From Polynucleobacter sp. AP-Jannik-300A-C4 (GTDB lineage Bacteria > Pseudomonadota > Gammaproteobacteria > Burkholderiales > Burkholderiaceae), in assembly GCF_018688335.1 (NCBI RefSeq), contig NZ_CP061316.1, positions 1,178,001 to 1,242,000 of the forward strand: a stretch of 64,000 nt of DNA, given 5' to 3'. The position numbers and the translations under genes are program-made. Under the pieces are notes generated by a model. The model was not told the origin of the DNA and ran no database searches. It saw only the letters and a list, made by a program, of their open reading frames with translations. Shown one piece after another: positions 49,695 through 58,691 of this stretch (position 1 is its first letter; every line of letters starts with the position of its first letter).

Positions 49695-50783
49695 TTAAGT
49701 ATTTTGAACAACAATGCTGGGAAATTTACTGCTCATATCTTTAGAAAGCGCCGCTACTTTAATGGCAACTCGTCTAGCAATTGTTTTATAAATTGCACTG
49801 ATCGCACCATCCGGATCAGCCACTACAGTTGGACGACCTGCATCAGCCTGCTCACGAATAGATAAATTGAGTGGTAAGTCGCCCAAGAAATCAACTCCAT
49901 ATTCTTTACACATCTTTTGACCACCACCGGTACCAAACACATGCTCCTCATGACCACAGCTTGGGCAAACATAAGTGCTCATGTTTTCGATGATGCCTAC
50001 TATGGGAACGCCAACCTTCTCAAACATCTTCAAGCCCTTACGCGCATCCAGTAAAGCAACATCTTGAGGAGTGGTCACGATGACTGCGCCGGTGACAGGC
50101 ACCTTCTGAGCAAGCGTTAACTGAATATCACCAGTACCTGGCGGCATATCCACAATGAGGTAATCGAGATCACGCCAACGTGTCTGACGAAGTAATTGCT
50201 CAAGAGCTGAAGTCACCATTGGACCGCGCCACACCATGGGTGCATCATCATCGATTAAAAAGCCAATAGAGCTAGCTTGAAGGCCGTGGCCTTCCATAGG
50301 CTCCATGGTATTTTCTTCAATCGAAGTGGGTCTGCCAGTAATTCCTAGCATCATCGGTTGACTCGGTCCGTAGATGTCTGCATCCAACATGCCAACTTGC
50401 GCACCTTCCGCAGCCAAGGCTAAAGCTAGATTTACTGCTGTGGTGGATTTTCCTACCCCACCTTTACCGCTGGCTACAGCAATAATATTTTTTACATTAG
50501 GAAGTAACTTCACTCCACGCTGAACAGAATGTGCCACGATTTGACTGCTGACATTAACGCTGACATTCTTAACTTCAGGTAATTCGCGAAGAACAGATAT
50601 GACCGATTTACGAATCGAATCAAACTGACTTTTTGCTGGATACCCGAGAACAATGTCTAAGCTAATATCGCCGCCGTCTACTTTTAGATTTTTGACGCTC
50701 TTTGCCGACACAAAATCAATTTGCGTATTTGGGTCAACCAGACCTTTTAATGCTGCTTGCACAGCCTCTACAGTAAGCGCCAC
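49695..50783 (-). CDS. apbC: Mrp/ApbC-family iron-sulfur cluster carrier ATPase
   Basis: The 362-residue protein has an N-terminal MIP18-like domain (about 1-85), a deviant Walker A GKGGVGKSTT at residues 107-116, DADIYGPSQPMMLG, and the cluster-binding pair CPSCGHEEHVFG near residue 272. It binds and passes [4Fe-4S] clusters. As the first gene of the fdh accessory operon (followed by DUF3305, DUF3306, polyferredoxin and TorD) it could supply clusters to FdhA and the polyferredoxin, besides its general role. An inverted repeat lies 35 bp upstream of its start. Confidence 0.94.
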   Translation of the reverse strand: MALTVEAVQAALKGLVDPNTQIDFVSAKSVKNLKVDGGDISLDIVLGYPAKSQFDSIRKSVISVLRELPEVKNVSVNVSSQIVAHSVQRGVKLLPNVKNIIAVASGKGGVGKSTTAVNLALALAAEGAQVGMLDADIYGPSQPMMLGITGRPTSIEENTMEPMEGHGLQASSIGFLIDDDAPMVWRGPMVTSALEQLLRQTRWRDLDYLIVDMPPGTGDIQLTLAQKVPVTGAVIVTTPQDVALLDARKGLKMFEKVGVPIVGIIENMSTYVCPSCGHEEHVFGTGGGQKMCKEYGVDFLGDLPLNLSIREQADAGRPTVVADPDGAISAIYKTIARRVAIKVAALSKDMSSKFPSIVVQNT

Positions 50784-50817
50784 CGACTTCTCCTAAGATA
50801 AACATTCCCACAAGGCA

Positions 50818-50840
50818 ATCTCAATAGGGTTTATTGAGAT
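50818..50840. repeat. inverted repeat upstream of apbC
   Basis: ATCTCAATA (50818-50826) and TATTGAGAT (50832-50840) form a perfect 9-bp dyad with a 5-nt centre, 35 bp upstream of the apbC start. No T-run follows on the minus strand, so it is not an obvious terminator for the phosphate transporter gene. It may be an operator or a leader hairpin. Confidence 0.5.
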
Positions 50841-50926
50841 GTATTACAAATAATGGAATAGTGTGTAGATTAACCGCACATGCAAAAAATTGCTTAAAAC
50901 GAGATTAGCGTGCTCATTGAGCTAAT

Positions 50927-51937
50927 TTAAAAAATGAAGAGGCTAATGTAATAAACCGCCATAGACATCAAAGCAGTTGCTGGAATAGTAAAGATCCAGG
51001 CCCAAACGATGTTGCCAGCTACGCCCCAGCGAACCGCGCTAGCCCGTTGAGTTGAGCCGACCCCAACAATAGCCCCAGTAATCGTATGGGTAGTGGAGAC
51101 TGGAACACCAAGGGCTGTTGCCAAGAATAAAGTGATTGCCCCACCCGTCTCGGCACAAAAACCACCAACTGGTTTGAGTTTGGTGAGTTTCTGGCCCATC
51201 GTTTTAACAATGCGCCAACCACCAAACATCGTACCCATAGCAATGGCGATATAGCAAGAAACAATCGTCCAGGTGGGCGGCATGCTTGCGCCAGCCTCTG
51301 CGTAACCAGTAATAATTAGCAGCAACCAAATAATGCCGATGGTTTTCTGCGCATCATTACCGCCATGACCCAAACTGTATGCACCAGCAGAAACTAACTG
51401 TAGACGCCTAAACCAACGATCCGTTTTGGACAGATTTGCATTCCGGCAAACCCAGGCTACCAATAACATCATTAAGGAGCCTAATAAGAACCCCACCATT
51501 GGTGAAATAAGAATAAAATATACTGTCTTGATGATTCCTGACCATACCAAGCCATCCATACCCGCCTTTGGTAAGGCCGCTCCCACAAGGCCGCCAATCA
51601 AGGCATGAGAAGAACTTGAGGGGATGCCGTAATACCAAGTTACGACATTCCAAATGATGGCGCCAACCAAAGCTCCAAAGATGACATGTAAATCTACAGC
51701 GGCTGGAAGAACAATTCCCTTGCCCACCGTAGCAGCAACGCTTAGATGAAATACGAAAATAGCTACAAAGTTAAAAAATGCGGCAAAAACCACAGCTTGC
51801 TGAGGTTTCAGTACTCCGGTAGATACGACAGTGGCGATGGAATTGGCGGCATCATGAAATCCATTCATAAAATCGAATGCCAAAGCTAGCACTACTAATA
51901 GCGCCACTACCCAAAATGCGACTTCTATTGAGGCCAA
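50927..51937 (-). CDS. pit: PiT-family inorganic phosphate transporter
   Basis: The 336-residue protein has about ten membrane helices and the two inverted PiT signatures, DFMNGFHDAANSIATVVSTGVL near residue 22 and AYSLGHGGNDAQKTIGII near residue 190, plus GVPVSTTHTITGAIVGVG near 278. It imports metal-phosphate driven by protons in the inner membrane. It lies 11 nt downstream of the DUF47 gene, a common pair in which DUF47 modulates the transporter. Length and motifs are complete. Confidence 0.96.
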   Translation of the reverse strand: MASIEVAFWVVALLVVLALAFDFMNGFHDAANSIATVVSTGVLKPQQAVVFAAFFNFVAIFVFHLSVAATVGKGIVLPAAVDLHVIFGALVGAIIWNVVTWYYGIPSSSSHALIGGLVGAALPKAGMDGLVWSGIIKTVYFILISPMVGFLLGSLMMLLVAWVCRNANLSKTDRWFRRLQLVSAGAYSLGHGGNDAQKTIGIIWLLLIITGYAEAGASMPPTWTIVSCYIAIAMGTMFGGWRIVKTMGQKLTKLKPVGGFCAETGGAITLFLATALGVPVSTTHTITGAIVGVGSTQRASAVRWGVAGNIVWAWIFTIPATALMSMAVYYISLFIF

Positions 51938-51948
51938 CTTATTTAACC

Positions 51949-52596
51949 TTAAGAATTTTCAAGGACAATGCCTTCAACCAAATTGGCAACGTCTTCACAT
52001 TTATCGGTAACTTCCTCAAGCAACTCATAAATACGCTGCAATTTGATCAGCTCACGTACTTCAATATCTTCACGGAATAGCTTGGTGATCGCAGTTGAAA
52101 GCAAACGATCTGCCCCAGACTCTAAATGATCAATCTCATCGCAAGTCTTGAGAGCTGCTTTTGCAACTTCGGGATCGGATATGTCTTTGAGCATGCCCAC
52201 AGCATTTTTCATACCAATACAGCATTGATTGCAAAGCTCAGCCATATGAAGCATCTCATCGGTCATCTGCTTGACGTTGTAAAGATGCATTGCTTCAGTA
52301 CCGTTCTGTATTAGATCAGCAACATCATCCATGGTATTTATTAAATCGAAAATCTGATCACGATCAATCGGAGTAATAAAAGTCTTATGGAGGCGGCGAT
52401 GAACCTCTTTCACCACGTCATCGCAAGCATGTTCTGCGCCATCTACCTCTTGCGTATATTTGGCACGTAATGCCTCATCGTTGTAATCCTCAATGAACTT
52501 TAAAAAGGATTCCGATGCTGCAACGATATGTGCAGCATGTTCATTAAACAATTCAAAGAAATTGCCATCGTGAGGCATTAACTTGCTGAAGAACAT
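51949..52596 (-). CDS. DUF47 (PhoU-like) phosphate transport regulator
   Basis: The 215-residue protein is all helical, with PhoU-like acidic metal-binding stretches such as YTQEVDGAEHACDDVVKEVHRRLHKTFITPIDRDQIFDLINTMDDVAD in two parts near 60-105 and KTCDEIDHLESGADRLL near 150. DUF47 proteins pair with PiT transporters and are thought to regulate them at the membrane face. The gene is directly upstream of pit with an 11-nt gap, so both are on one transcript. There is no membrane segment. Confidence 0.93.
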   Translation of the reverse strand: MFFSKLMPHDGNFFELFNEHAAHIVAASESFLKFIEDYNDEALRAKYTQEVDGAEHACDDVVKEVHRRLHKTFITPIDRDQIFDLINTMDDVADLIQNGTEAMHLYNVKQMTDEMLHMAELCNQCCIGMKNAVGMLKDISDPEVAKAALKTCDEIDHLESGADRLLSTAITKLFREDIEVRELIKLQRIYELLEEVTDKCEDVANLVEGIVLENS

Positions 52597-52673
52597 GATT
52601 CGCGATCCTTTAGAAACAAAAAGCTACAAGGTTGCTAACGATTGGCTAGCGTGTATACATTCTAAACAATGCC

Positions 52674-52868
52674 CTAATTTGTTATGGGAAATCCGGCATC
52701 TGTTATAAGCTCGGCAGCCAGCTCTGGAGTGAGGGTTGTTTCCAGCGTCACTATCTGAGTCGCCAAGTCCACCTGAACTTGGGCTTGAGGATCTTGAGCC
52801 TGCACAGCTCGAGTAACAGCATTAATACAGCCTCCACAAGTCATTCCTGATACCTTCAGCGTAAACAT
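52674..52868 (-). CDS. copZ: copper chaperone (HMA domain, CopZ-like)
   Basis: The 64-residue protein is a single ferredoxin-like heavy-metal-binding domain with the Cu(I) site GMTCGGCINAV (Cys11 and Cys14). It carries Cu(I) in the cytoplasm to CopA. It is divergent from copA across 73 bp, so both may respond to the same regulator; no clear CueR-type dyad was recognised in that gap. The fold and length are complete. Confidence 0.92.
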   Translation of the reverse strand: MFTLKVSGMTCGGCINAVTRAVQAQDPQAQVQVDLATQIVTLETTLTPELAAELITDAGFPITN

Positions 52869-52941
52869 AGCTACCCCTTAAAAACTGTCAAAATACGGTT
52901 GTTGATGGCCTTTTTTCACCTTACGGTAGATTATCTTCTAC

Positions 52942-55239
52942 ATGCACTCCACAGAAACGAGTAATTCAGAGTTTTATACCCTCGACATAGGTGGGATGAC
53001 CTGCGCCTCTTGCGTCAGTCGTGTAGAGAAGGCTTTGGACAAGATTCCTGGGGTTGAGGCGGCCACCGTCAATTTAGCGACTGAGCAGGCAAGGGTTCGG
53101 GTAAAACGCGGCTCCTCCACCCTCGCAGACATCATCGCGCTCGTTAAAAAAACAGGTTACGAGGCCAAAGAAAGCTCTCCACAAGGCAATTTAGATAAGA
53201 ACGCAAGCAAGTCCTTTTGGGCCGATGATGGTTTAGGCCGGGTGATTCTGAGCTTCCTGCTTTCCGCCCCCCTCTTCTTACCCATGTTCTTCATGCCTTT
53301 TGGCATTCACTGGTCTTTATCAGGCTGGTGGCAGCTAGCTCTGGCTACACCAGTGCAGTTCATTCTAGGCTGGCGCTTCTACGTAGCAGGCTATAAATCT
53401 TTGATGGCTGGTGCTGGCAATATGGACTTACTGGTTGCCCTAGGCACCAGCGCCGCCTATGGACTTAGCCTGTACCTCTTGCTCGCCTCAAACCATACGC
53501 ATGAACTCTACTTTGAAGGATCTGCGGTCATTATTTGCATGGTCTTATTAGGCAAATGGCTAGAGTCACGTGCCAAGCAACAAACCAGCGAAGCGATTCG
53601 CGCCCTGCAAAAACTTTGGCCCGAGCATGCGAAAGTTTTGAACATGGATTGTGAGCCCCAGAACGAACTAGGTATCGGTCCAGATCAATACCGGGACTTA
53701 CCTTTGGACCAAGTACTCCCCGGCGATAGAGTCTTCATACTGCCAGGTGAACGCATTTCTGTTGATGGCACGATCATTTCTGGCGCTAGCCACGTTGATG
53801 AATCTCTACTTACGGGCGAGAGCGCGCCCGTTAAGAAATTAGTTGGATCGAAAGTCATTGGTGGAGCCTTAAATGGCGAGGGTGCACTTGTCGTCATAGC
53901 TCAAGCTGTTGGTGTTGAAAGCGTACTTTCACAAATCATTAACTTAGTAGAGGAAGCGCAAACCCAAAAGGCACCAATTCAAAAGTTGGTTGATCAGGTG
54001 AGCGCAATTTTTGTCCCCACAGTGATTGTTCTTGCGCTCATCACTGGCATCGGCAACTGGCTTTACTTAGACTCCATCTCCATCGCCATCTTACGTGCTG
54101 TCTCGGTCCTCGTTATCGCTTGCCCCTGTGCACTTGGTTTAGCTACACCTGCGGCAATCATGGCCGGCACTGGCATCGCCGCCCGCTTTGGCATTCTGAT
54201 TAAAGACCCACAAGTATTAGAGCTTGCTCATAAACTCAATATTGTTGCCTTTGATAAGACCGGCACATTAACTATTGGTAAGCCACGTATGCTTGCCCTT
54301 ATTCCATTTGATAATTCACCTGCCGATGCCAATCAAATCCTCGCTACCGCTGCGGGCTTGCAATTGGGAAGTGAGCATCCTTTAGCTAAAGCCTTGCTTG
54401 ATACTGCAAAAGTAAAAGGTGTCGCACCAATTGCTACCTCATCGAGCAAAGGCTTGCCTGGTATTGGAATTGAAGGTGTACCCAGTGCAGGTCCTTTTAT
54501 GGGTCAAACACTTCGCCTGCAAAGCGTAGCTTCTCTCGAGGGAAGCTCTCGGCACGATATTCTTTTGCAAAAAGCACAGGCTTGTTTTGAGCATGGTCAA
54601 ACTGTTTCCGTTTTAATGAATGTAAGTGGTGAAGGTAGCGAAGTGTCATCACCAATTGCTGTGATTGCCTTTGGGGATGAGCTGAAGCCAAATGCTCAAT
54701 TTGCAGTCACTGCACTTCACGCATTGCATATTCGAACAGTCATGCTATCTGGCGATAATTTGGCTGCGGCTACCCGCGTTGGAAAAACCATCGGCATTGA
54801 TGAAGTCTTTGCACAAATCATGCCGAGCAATAAAGCAGAAATCATCCATAGCTTACAGATTGGCTCTGAAGGTCAGAAACAATTTGTGGCAATGGTTGGC
54901 GATGGTGTAAACGATGCACCAGCGCTCGCGATGGCGGATGTTGGTATGGCGATGTCCACTGGGACTGATGTCGCAATGCAAGCCGCTGGTATCACCTTAA
55001 TGCGAGGTGATCCTGCTTTGGTAGCAGATGCAATTGACATCTCCAAAAAGACTTGGAATAAGATTCGTCAAAATTTATTTTGGGCATTTGCATTTAATAC
55101 GATTGGTATACCGATGGCAGCTTTGGGTTACCTATCCCCCATGCTGGCTGGTAGTGCGATGGCGCTCTCCAGTTTCTGCGTCTTGAGTAATGCCCTACTG
55201 CTCAAGCGTTGGCACCCTATGCAGTCTAAAGTTATTTAA
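52942..55239 (+). CDS. copA: copper-exporting P1B-type ATPase
   Basis: The 765-residue pump has one N-terminal HMA domain (GMTCASC, Cys21 and Cys24), eight membrane helices, the translocation site CPC (394-396), phosphorylation site DKTGTLT at Asp438, SEHPLAKAL with the P1B His-Pro pair, and the hinge MVGDGVNDAPALA. The CPC motif with NxxP-like end helices and a linked CopZ gene point to Cu(I) export. It lies in the inner membrane. Its last 8 bases overlap the convergent DUF3047 gene. All domains are intact. Confidence 0.95.
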   Translation: MHSTETSNSEFYTLDIGGMTCASCVSRVEKALDKIPGVEAATVNLATEQARVRVKRGSSTLADIIALVKKTGYEAKESSPQGNLDKNASKSFWADDGLGRVILSFLLSAPLFLPMFFMPFGIHWSLSGWWQLALATPVQFILGWRFYVAGYKSLMAGAGNMDLLVALGTSAAYGLSLYLLLASNHTHELYFEGSAVIICMVLLGKWLESRAKQQTSEAIRALQKLWPEHAKVLNMDCEPQNELGIGPDQYRDLPLDQVLPGDRVFILPGERISVDGTIISGASHVDESLLTGESAPVKKLVGSKVIGGALNGEGALVVIAQAVGVESVLSQIINLVEEAQTQKAPIQKLVDQVSAIFVPTVIVLALITGIGNWLYLDSISIAILRAVSVLVIACPCALGLATPAAIMAGTGIAARFGILIKDPQVLELAHKLNIVAFDKTGTLTIGKPRMLALIPFDNSPADANQILATAAGLQLGSEHPLAKALLDTAKVKGVAPIATSSSKGLPGIGIEGVPSAGPFMGQTLRLQSVASLEGSSRHDILLQKAQACFEHGQTVSVLMNVSGEGSEVSSPIAVIAFGDELKPNAQFAVTALHALHIRTVMLSGDNLAAATRVGKTIGIDEVFAQIMPSNKAEIIHSLQIGSEGQKQFVAMVGDGVNDAPALAMADVGMAMSTGTDVAMQAAGITLMRGDPALVADAIDISKKTWNKIRQNLFWAFAFNTIGIPMAALGYLSPMLAGSAMALSSFCVLSNALLLKRWHPMQSKVI

Positions 55240-56038
55240 GATTCTTACGCACTAATTCAATATCGCCGTAGAGGGCGCGGGTTTCTGACTTAGTGTTATC
55301 GGTATCAGTCAGAAGCGCAATCCCAATGACATTACCTGGTGCCTCACCATAGGCTAGCTTGTAGTCTGCAGCTAAATCTCGCTCGTGCTTACGCCATTCA
55401 CCCAAGTTATTCATACCTGAGTCAACCACAATCATCTTCACGCGAGAAGTGTGAGCGTTATTCAAAACCGTATTGACTGGATTCTTGCCCGACCAAACAT
55501 ACATCACTGTGGCGTATGGCATCTCTTGTCCACTAATTAAGCTAGCCATCTCAAAGGTGAGCTTTTCTTTTAAGGGAAGCTTGGATTTATTACCATCAAA
55601 GGCTACCAAAATGCGGAGTGGTGCATCATCATGTTGGCTTTCTGCATTGTCTGCTTGAGGAATTGCGCCTACCGCCTTCCACTCCCACTGCAACCATAAG
55701 TTTTGCGCTGAACGTGGCCGAAGCTTTACCGCAAGACCAGATGCTGATGTTTTAGAGTTAGCAGCGAGCACCGTGCGACCTTGATAATTCTCTAACCGGT
55801 AAATCGTGTTCTTTTTGTAAGGCGCTATGCGGTAAAAATGCCAACCATCTGGCATGCCATTTCTTGGTCTATCAGCAGAAAATTTCGGCAAGTCTTCTTG
55901 AGCTGGCAACTGATCTACGTTAAATGCTTGACCAGCCTCATTCTCAATGGAATTCCCAGTGAAGCCAGCACAGCCAAACAAAGAGATGGCTATAGCAGTC
56001 AACAGCAGCAGGGATCGAAAGCCGGTTTTTATAAACAT
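55232..56038 (-). CDS. DUF3047 lipoprotein
   Basis: The 268-residue protein starts with a signal segment and lipobox (SLFGCAG, Cys near residue 23) and has the DUF3047 core NLWLQWEWKAVGAIPQ, DDAPLRILVAFDG and VMYVWSGKNPVNTVLNNAHTSRVKMIVVDSG. It is therefore an exported, probably lipidated protein of unknown function, with a fold perhaps related to carbohydrate-binding jelly rolls. I chose ATG 56038 for the signal peptide; the upstream in-frame start at 56107 would overlap the divergent GT39 gene. It shares a 47-bp divergent region with that gene. Confidence 0.85.
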   Translation of the reverse strand: MFIKTGFRSLLLLTAIAISLFGCAGFTGNSIENEAGQAFNVDQLPAQEDLPKFSADRPRNGMPDGWHFYRIAPYKKNTIYRLENYQGRTVLAANSKTSASGLAVKLRPRSAQNLWLQWEWKAVGAIPQADNAESQHDDAPLRILVAFDGNKSKLPLKEKLTFEMASLISGQEMPYATVMYVWSGKNPVNTVLNNAHTSRVKMIVVDSGMNNLGEWRKHERDLAADYKLAYGEAPGNVIGIALLTDTDNTKSETRALYGDIELVRKNLK

Positions 56039-56085
56039 CCCTAGAATTGTCCCAAAGAATGGGGTGCTAAGTCTAAAATTGCCTG

Positions 56086-57582
56086 ATGCGCCATCAATCC
56101 CCCTCAAGCTGGGCCGCTATCAGCATCTGTATTGCTGCGGCGCTGCACTTTGCCCTTGGCTTCTCGATTGAGTTCTCTGTTGATGAAGCGCATTACGCTT
56201 TATATGCAAAACATCTTGCCTGGAGTTACTTTGATCATCCACCATTAGTTGGCTGGATCCAGTGGCCATTAGTTACCCTCACTTCATCCGAGGGAATCAT
56301 TCGCCTCATTCCGGAATTGCTGTGGGTACTTTCTGCCTTCTTGGTATATCAGGTAACTATTGAAATTCATCACCTCATGCAAGGACGTAATGCGGGTTAC
56401 CTAACCACCGCCCTACCTTCTGCCAATCTATGTGGATTGATGGCTGTGTTAGCAATCATTGCAGCCCCACTACCGCATGTTTTAGCAATCGGTCTTTTGC
56501 CTGACACCTTGCTCGCACCCTTAAGTCTGGGTTTAATGTTGATGGCTTTGCGCTGGATCCAAAATGATTACTTCACTGTTTCTGACTGGATTATTACTGG
56601 CTTGCTACTGGGCCTAGCAGGTCTGAGCAAATACACCGCCGCGTTTACTGCATTTGCCCTGCTCTTTGTTTTCTTGGCCTTACCAAAGAAACCTTGGATT
56701 ACTAAAGCAGGTTTTTGGATAGCGGCAGCAATTGCCTTAATTGTGATTAGCCCAGTTCTGTATTGGAATTGGATCAATGATTGGATCTCGTTCAAGTACC
56801 AAATTGCCCATGGTAGTGGTGGCACTTGGGCATGGCGTAGAGTTGGCGCTTTCATTGGTATTCAGATTGCCTGCTTTGGGCCGCTATTACTTTTAGGCAG
56901 CTATACATATATTAAGCATTGCCTTCACTCCCACAAGCTCCTTATCTTTGCTTTGCTGAGCTTTTTCATGATCCCTTTCATGATTTTTGCTTCACTTTCT
57001 GGAGGCGGCAGTCTCCCCCACTGGACTACCCCGGCGTGGTTTTGTCTAGCGCCATTTGCTGGTATTGGTCTAGCCAAGGCATGGGCCATGCAACATCGCA
57101 TGGCAATCCGCATCTTGTTTGTTGGGCAACTACTCATTTGCTTAATAGGCTTTGGTTACGTTCTATCGGGAGGCATGAATACGGCAGCCCTCAAGTCCAA
57201 TCCAATTGCTGACCTCTACGGATGGAAGATTGCAGGCGAAAAAGCAGCTCAATTGGCACAAGCCACTAAAGCAAACGGCATTGCAGTACAAAACTGGACG
57301 TTGGGTAGTCGGGCTGCTTGGTATGCGCAACCAGTACCAGTCTTTGTATTGGACCAGCGTCAGGATCAGTTTGACCTCTGGTTTGGGCAATTACCAGCTG
57401 GTGCGAACGTCTTAGTAATCAATTGGTCGGGCATGACTTTTAAGCCGCCTGTTGGGGCAAACCTCGCCTTTGAGCTCTGCGAACCCCTGGACAGCCTAGA
57501 AATCATCCGGTTTGGGCAGGTTTTATCTAAATTTGACTACAGTCTTTGCCGCAACTGGCAGGACGCCGGTACAGCACGTTAA
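56086..57582 (+). CDS. GT39-family membrane glycosyltransferase (ArnT-like)
   Basis: The 498-residue protein has about twelve membrane helices and the GT39/ArnT first-loop signature DEAHYALYAKHLAWSYFDHPPLVGW with the Asp-Glu pair near residue 31. Then ALLLGLAGLSKYTAAF and a C-terminal periplasmic domain (about residues 375-498) follow. These enzymes move sugars from polyprenyl-phosphate donors to lipid A or other acceptors in the periplasm. ArnT adds aminoarabinose, but the acceptor here is unknown. It heads a cluster with a flippase-like, a GT9 and a PAP2 gene on the same strand. Confidence 0.88.
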   Translation: MRHQSPSSWAAISICIAAALHFALGFSIEFSVDEAHYALYAKHLAWSYFDHPPLVGWIQWPLVTLTSSEGIIRLIPELLWVLSAFLVYQVTIEIHHLMQGRNAGYLTTALPSANLCGLMAVLAIIAAPLPHVLAIGLLPDTLLAPLSLGLMLMALRWIQNDYFTVSDWIITGLLLGLAGLSKYTAAFTAFALLFVFLALPKKPWITKAGFWIAAAIALIVISPVLYWNWINDWISFKYQIAHGSGGTWAWRRVGAFIGIQIACFGPLLLLGSYTYIKHCLHSHKLLIFALLSFFMIPFMIFASLSGGGSLPHWTTPAWFCLAPFAGIGLAKAWAMQHRMAIRILFVGQLLICLIGFGYVLSGGMNTAALKSNPIADLYGWKIAGEKAAQLAQATKANGIAVQNWTLGSRAAWYAQPVPVFVLDQRQDQFDLWFGQLPAGANVLVINWSGMTFKPPVGANLAFELCEPLDSLEIIRFGQVLSKFDYSLCRNWQDAGTAR

Positions 57583-57624
57583 TTCCCCAAATTCAAGACC
57601 TTAGGAGCCATAGGCATTATCCTT

Positions 57625-58674
57625 ATGCCTATGAGTTCACAACCCCAAGCCACCCCAAAAGCCACATCTGGGTGGAAAGCAATTCTCAAACGGGCTTGGC
57701 CCACCATTCGCATTGTTTTATCAGTCGCACTCCTCTGGAAGGCCACGAGCGGAATTGATTGGCACGCCCTATTCAATTCTGAAATTCGGATGCAGCCTTG
57801 GTGGTTTTTAGCTGCGGTATTCACGATGCTCTCGGCATTTATTTGTGGTGGACTGCGCTGGGGATTTTTAATGCGCAAAGTTGGATTTCAAGGAAGTCTC
57901 CTTAACTTTGTAGCACTCTATTTTGCTGGCGGACTCATCAATCAGGGACTACCAAGTACTCTTGGTGGGGATAGTTATCGCGCTATTACAGCCACCCATT
58001 TAAGTAGCAGCGGTAAATTGACTGAAGAAAAAGGCTTAGATGAGGAGCTTCATCACTCGGTTGACTTAGAGCACGCAACACCTAAATTGCGTCTGAGTTT
58101 TTCTATGGTGCTAGTAGATCGCCTACTTGGCTTGGCAGGAAACAATTTACTGGGTGGACTGGGCCTCATTTTGGGTGGCGCTACTTTGGCCGCCTGGGGA
58201 ACAGACTTGGGTTACGCCGTCACAGGCATCATGGTTTTTGCTGGTTTATTTATTGCTGCCGTTTTAGCCTGGGGTCCGAGCTGCAACTTGCTACAAAAAT
58301 TATTAGACCGTCTAAAAATGAGCCATGCCCTCCCAGGAATTAAGTTTGCTTTTTCTTGGCCCATGAATATTGCTCAAGCCGTATTTGCAATTGGCATTCA
58401 TGCTCTCACAATTTTGACGCTGCTCTTCTGTCTTAAAGCCTATGGAGTGGATGCGCCTATTGAAGCCCTTATGATTGGCTTGCCTGCACTCAGCCTTCTC
58501 TTGATGCTGCCAATCAGCATCTCTGGCTGGGGCTTACGTGAAGCCACACTCTCTTCAGTATTGGCATTGTGGGGTGTAAGCCCCTCTATGACCGTATTAG
58601 CATCCATTAGCTACGGCGCTATTACCGTGTTATCGGTATTACCCGGCGCTTACTTTTTATTAAAACGGAAGTAA
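57625..58674 (+). CDS. LPG-synthase-TM-like flippase (UPF0104 family)
   Basis: The 349-residue protein has about eight membrane helices and the family segments GGLRWGFLMRKVGFQGSLLNFVALYFAGGLINQGLPSTLGGDSYRA (near 75-120 in parts), MVLVDRLLGLAGN and LLMLPISISGWGLREATL near the C-terminus. It corresponds to the N-terminal transmembrane part of lysylphosphatidylglycerol synthase (MprF flippase). No aminoacyl transferase domain is present. It may move a lipid-linked sugar or lipid across the inner membrane, which fits the neighbouring GT39 gene 42 nt upstream. Confidence 0.88.
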   Translation: MPMSSQPQATPKATSGWKAILKRAWPTIRIVLSVALLWKATSGIDWHALFNSEIRMQPWWFLAAVFTMLSAFICGGLRWGFLMRKVGFQGSLLNFVALYFAGGLINQGLPSTLGGDSYRAITATHLSSSGKLTEEKGLDEELHHSVDLEHATPKLRLSFSMVLVDRLLGLAGNNLLGGLGLILGGATLAAWGTDLGYAVTGIMVFAGLFIAAVLAWGPSCNLLQKLLDRLKMSHALPGIKFAFSWPMNIAQAVFAIGIHALTILTLLFCLKAYGVDAPIEALMIGLPALSLLLMLPISISGWGLREATLSSVLALWGVSPSMTVLASISYGAITVLSVLPGAYFLLKRK

Positions 58675-58691
58675 TTTTTTAGAGCCCTACT

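Noticed and set aside
52869..52941. CueR-type operator between copZ and copA
   Set aside because: Only partial, imperfect dyad symmetry is seen (ACCTTACGGTAG region), so I do not call it.
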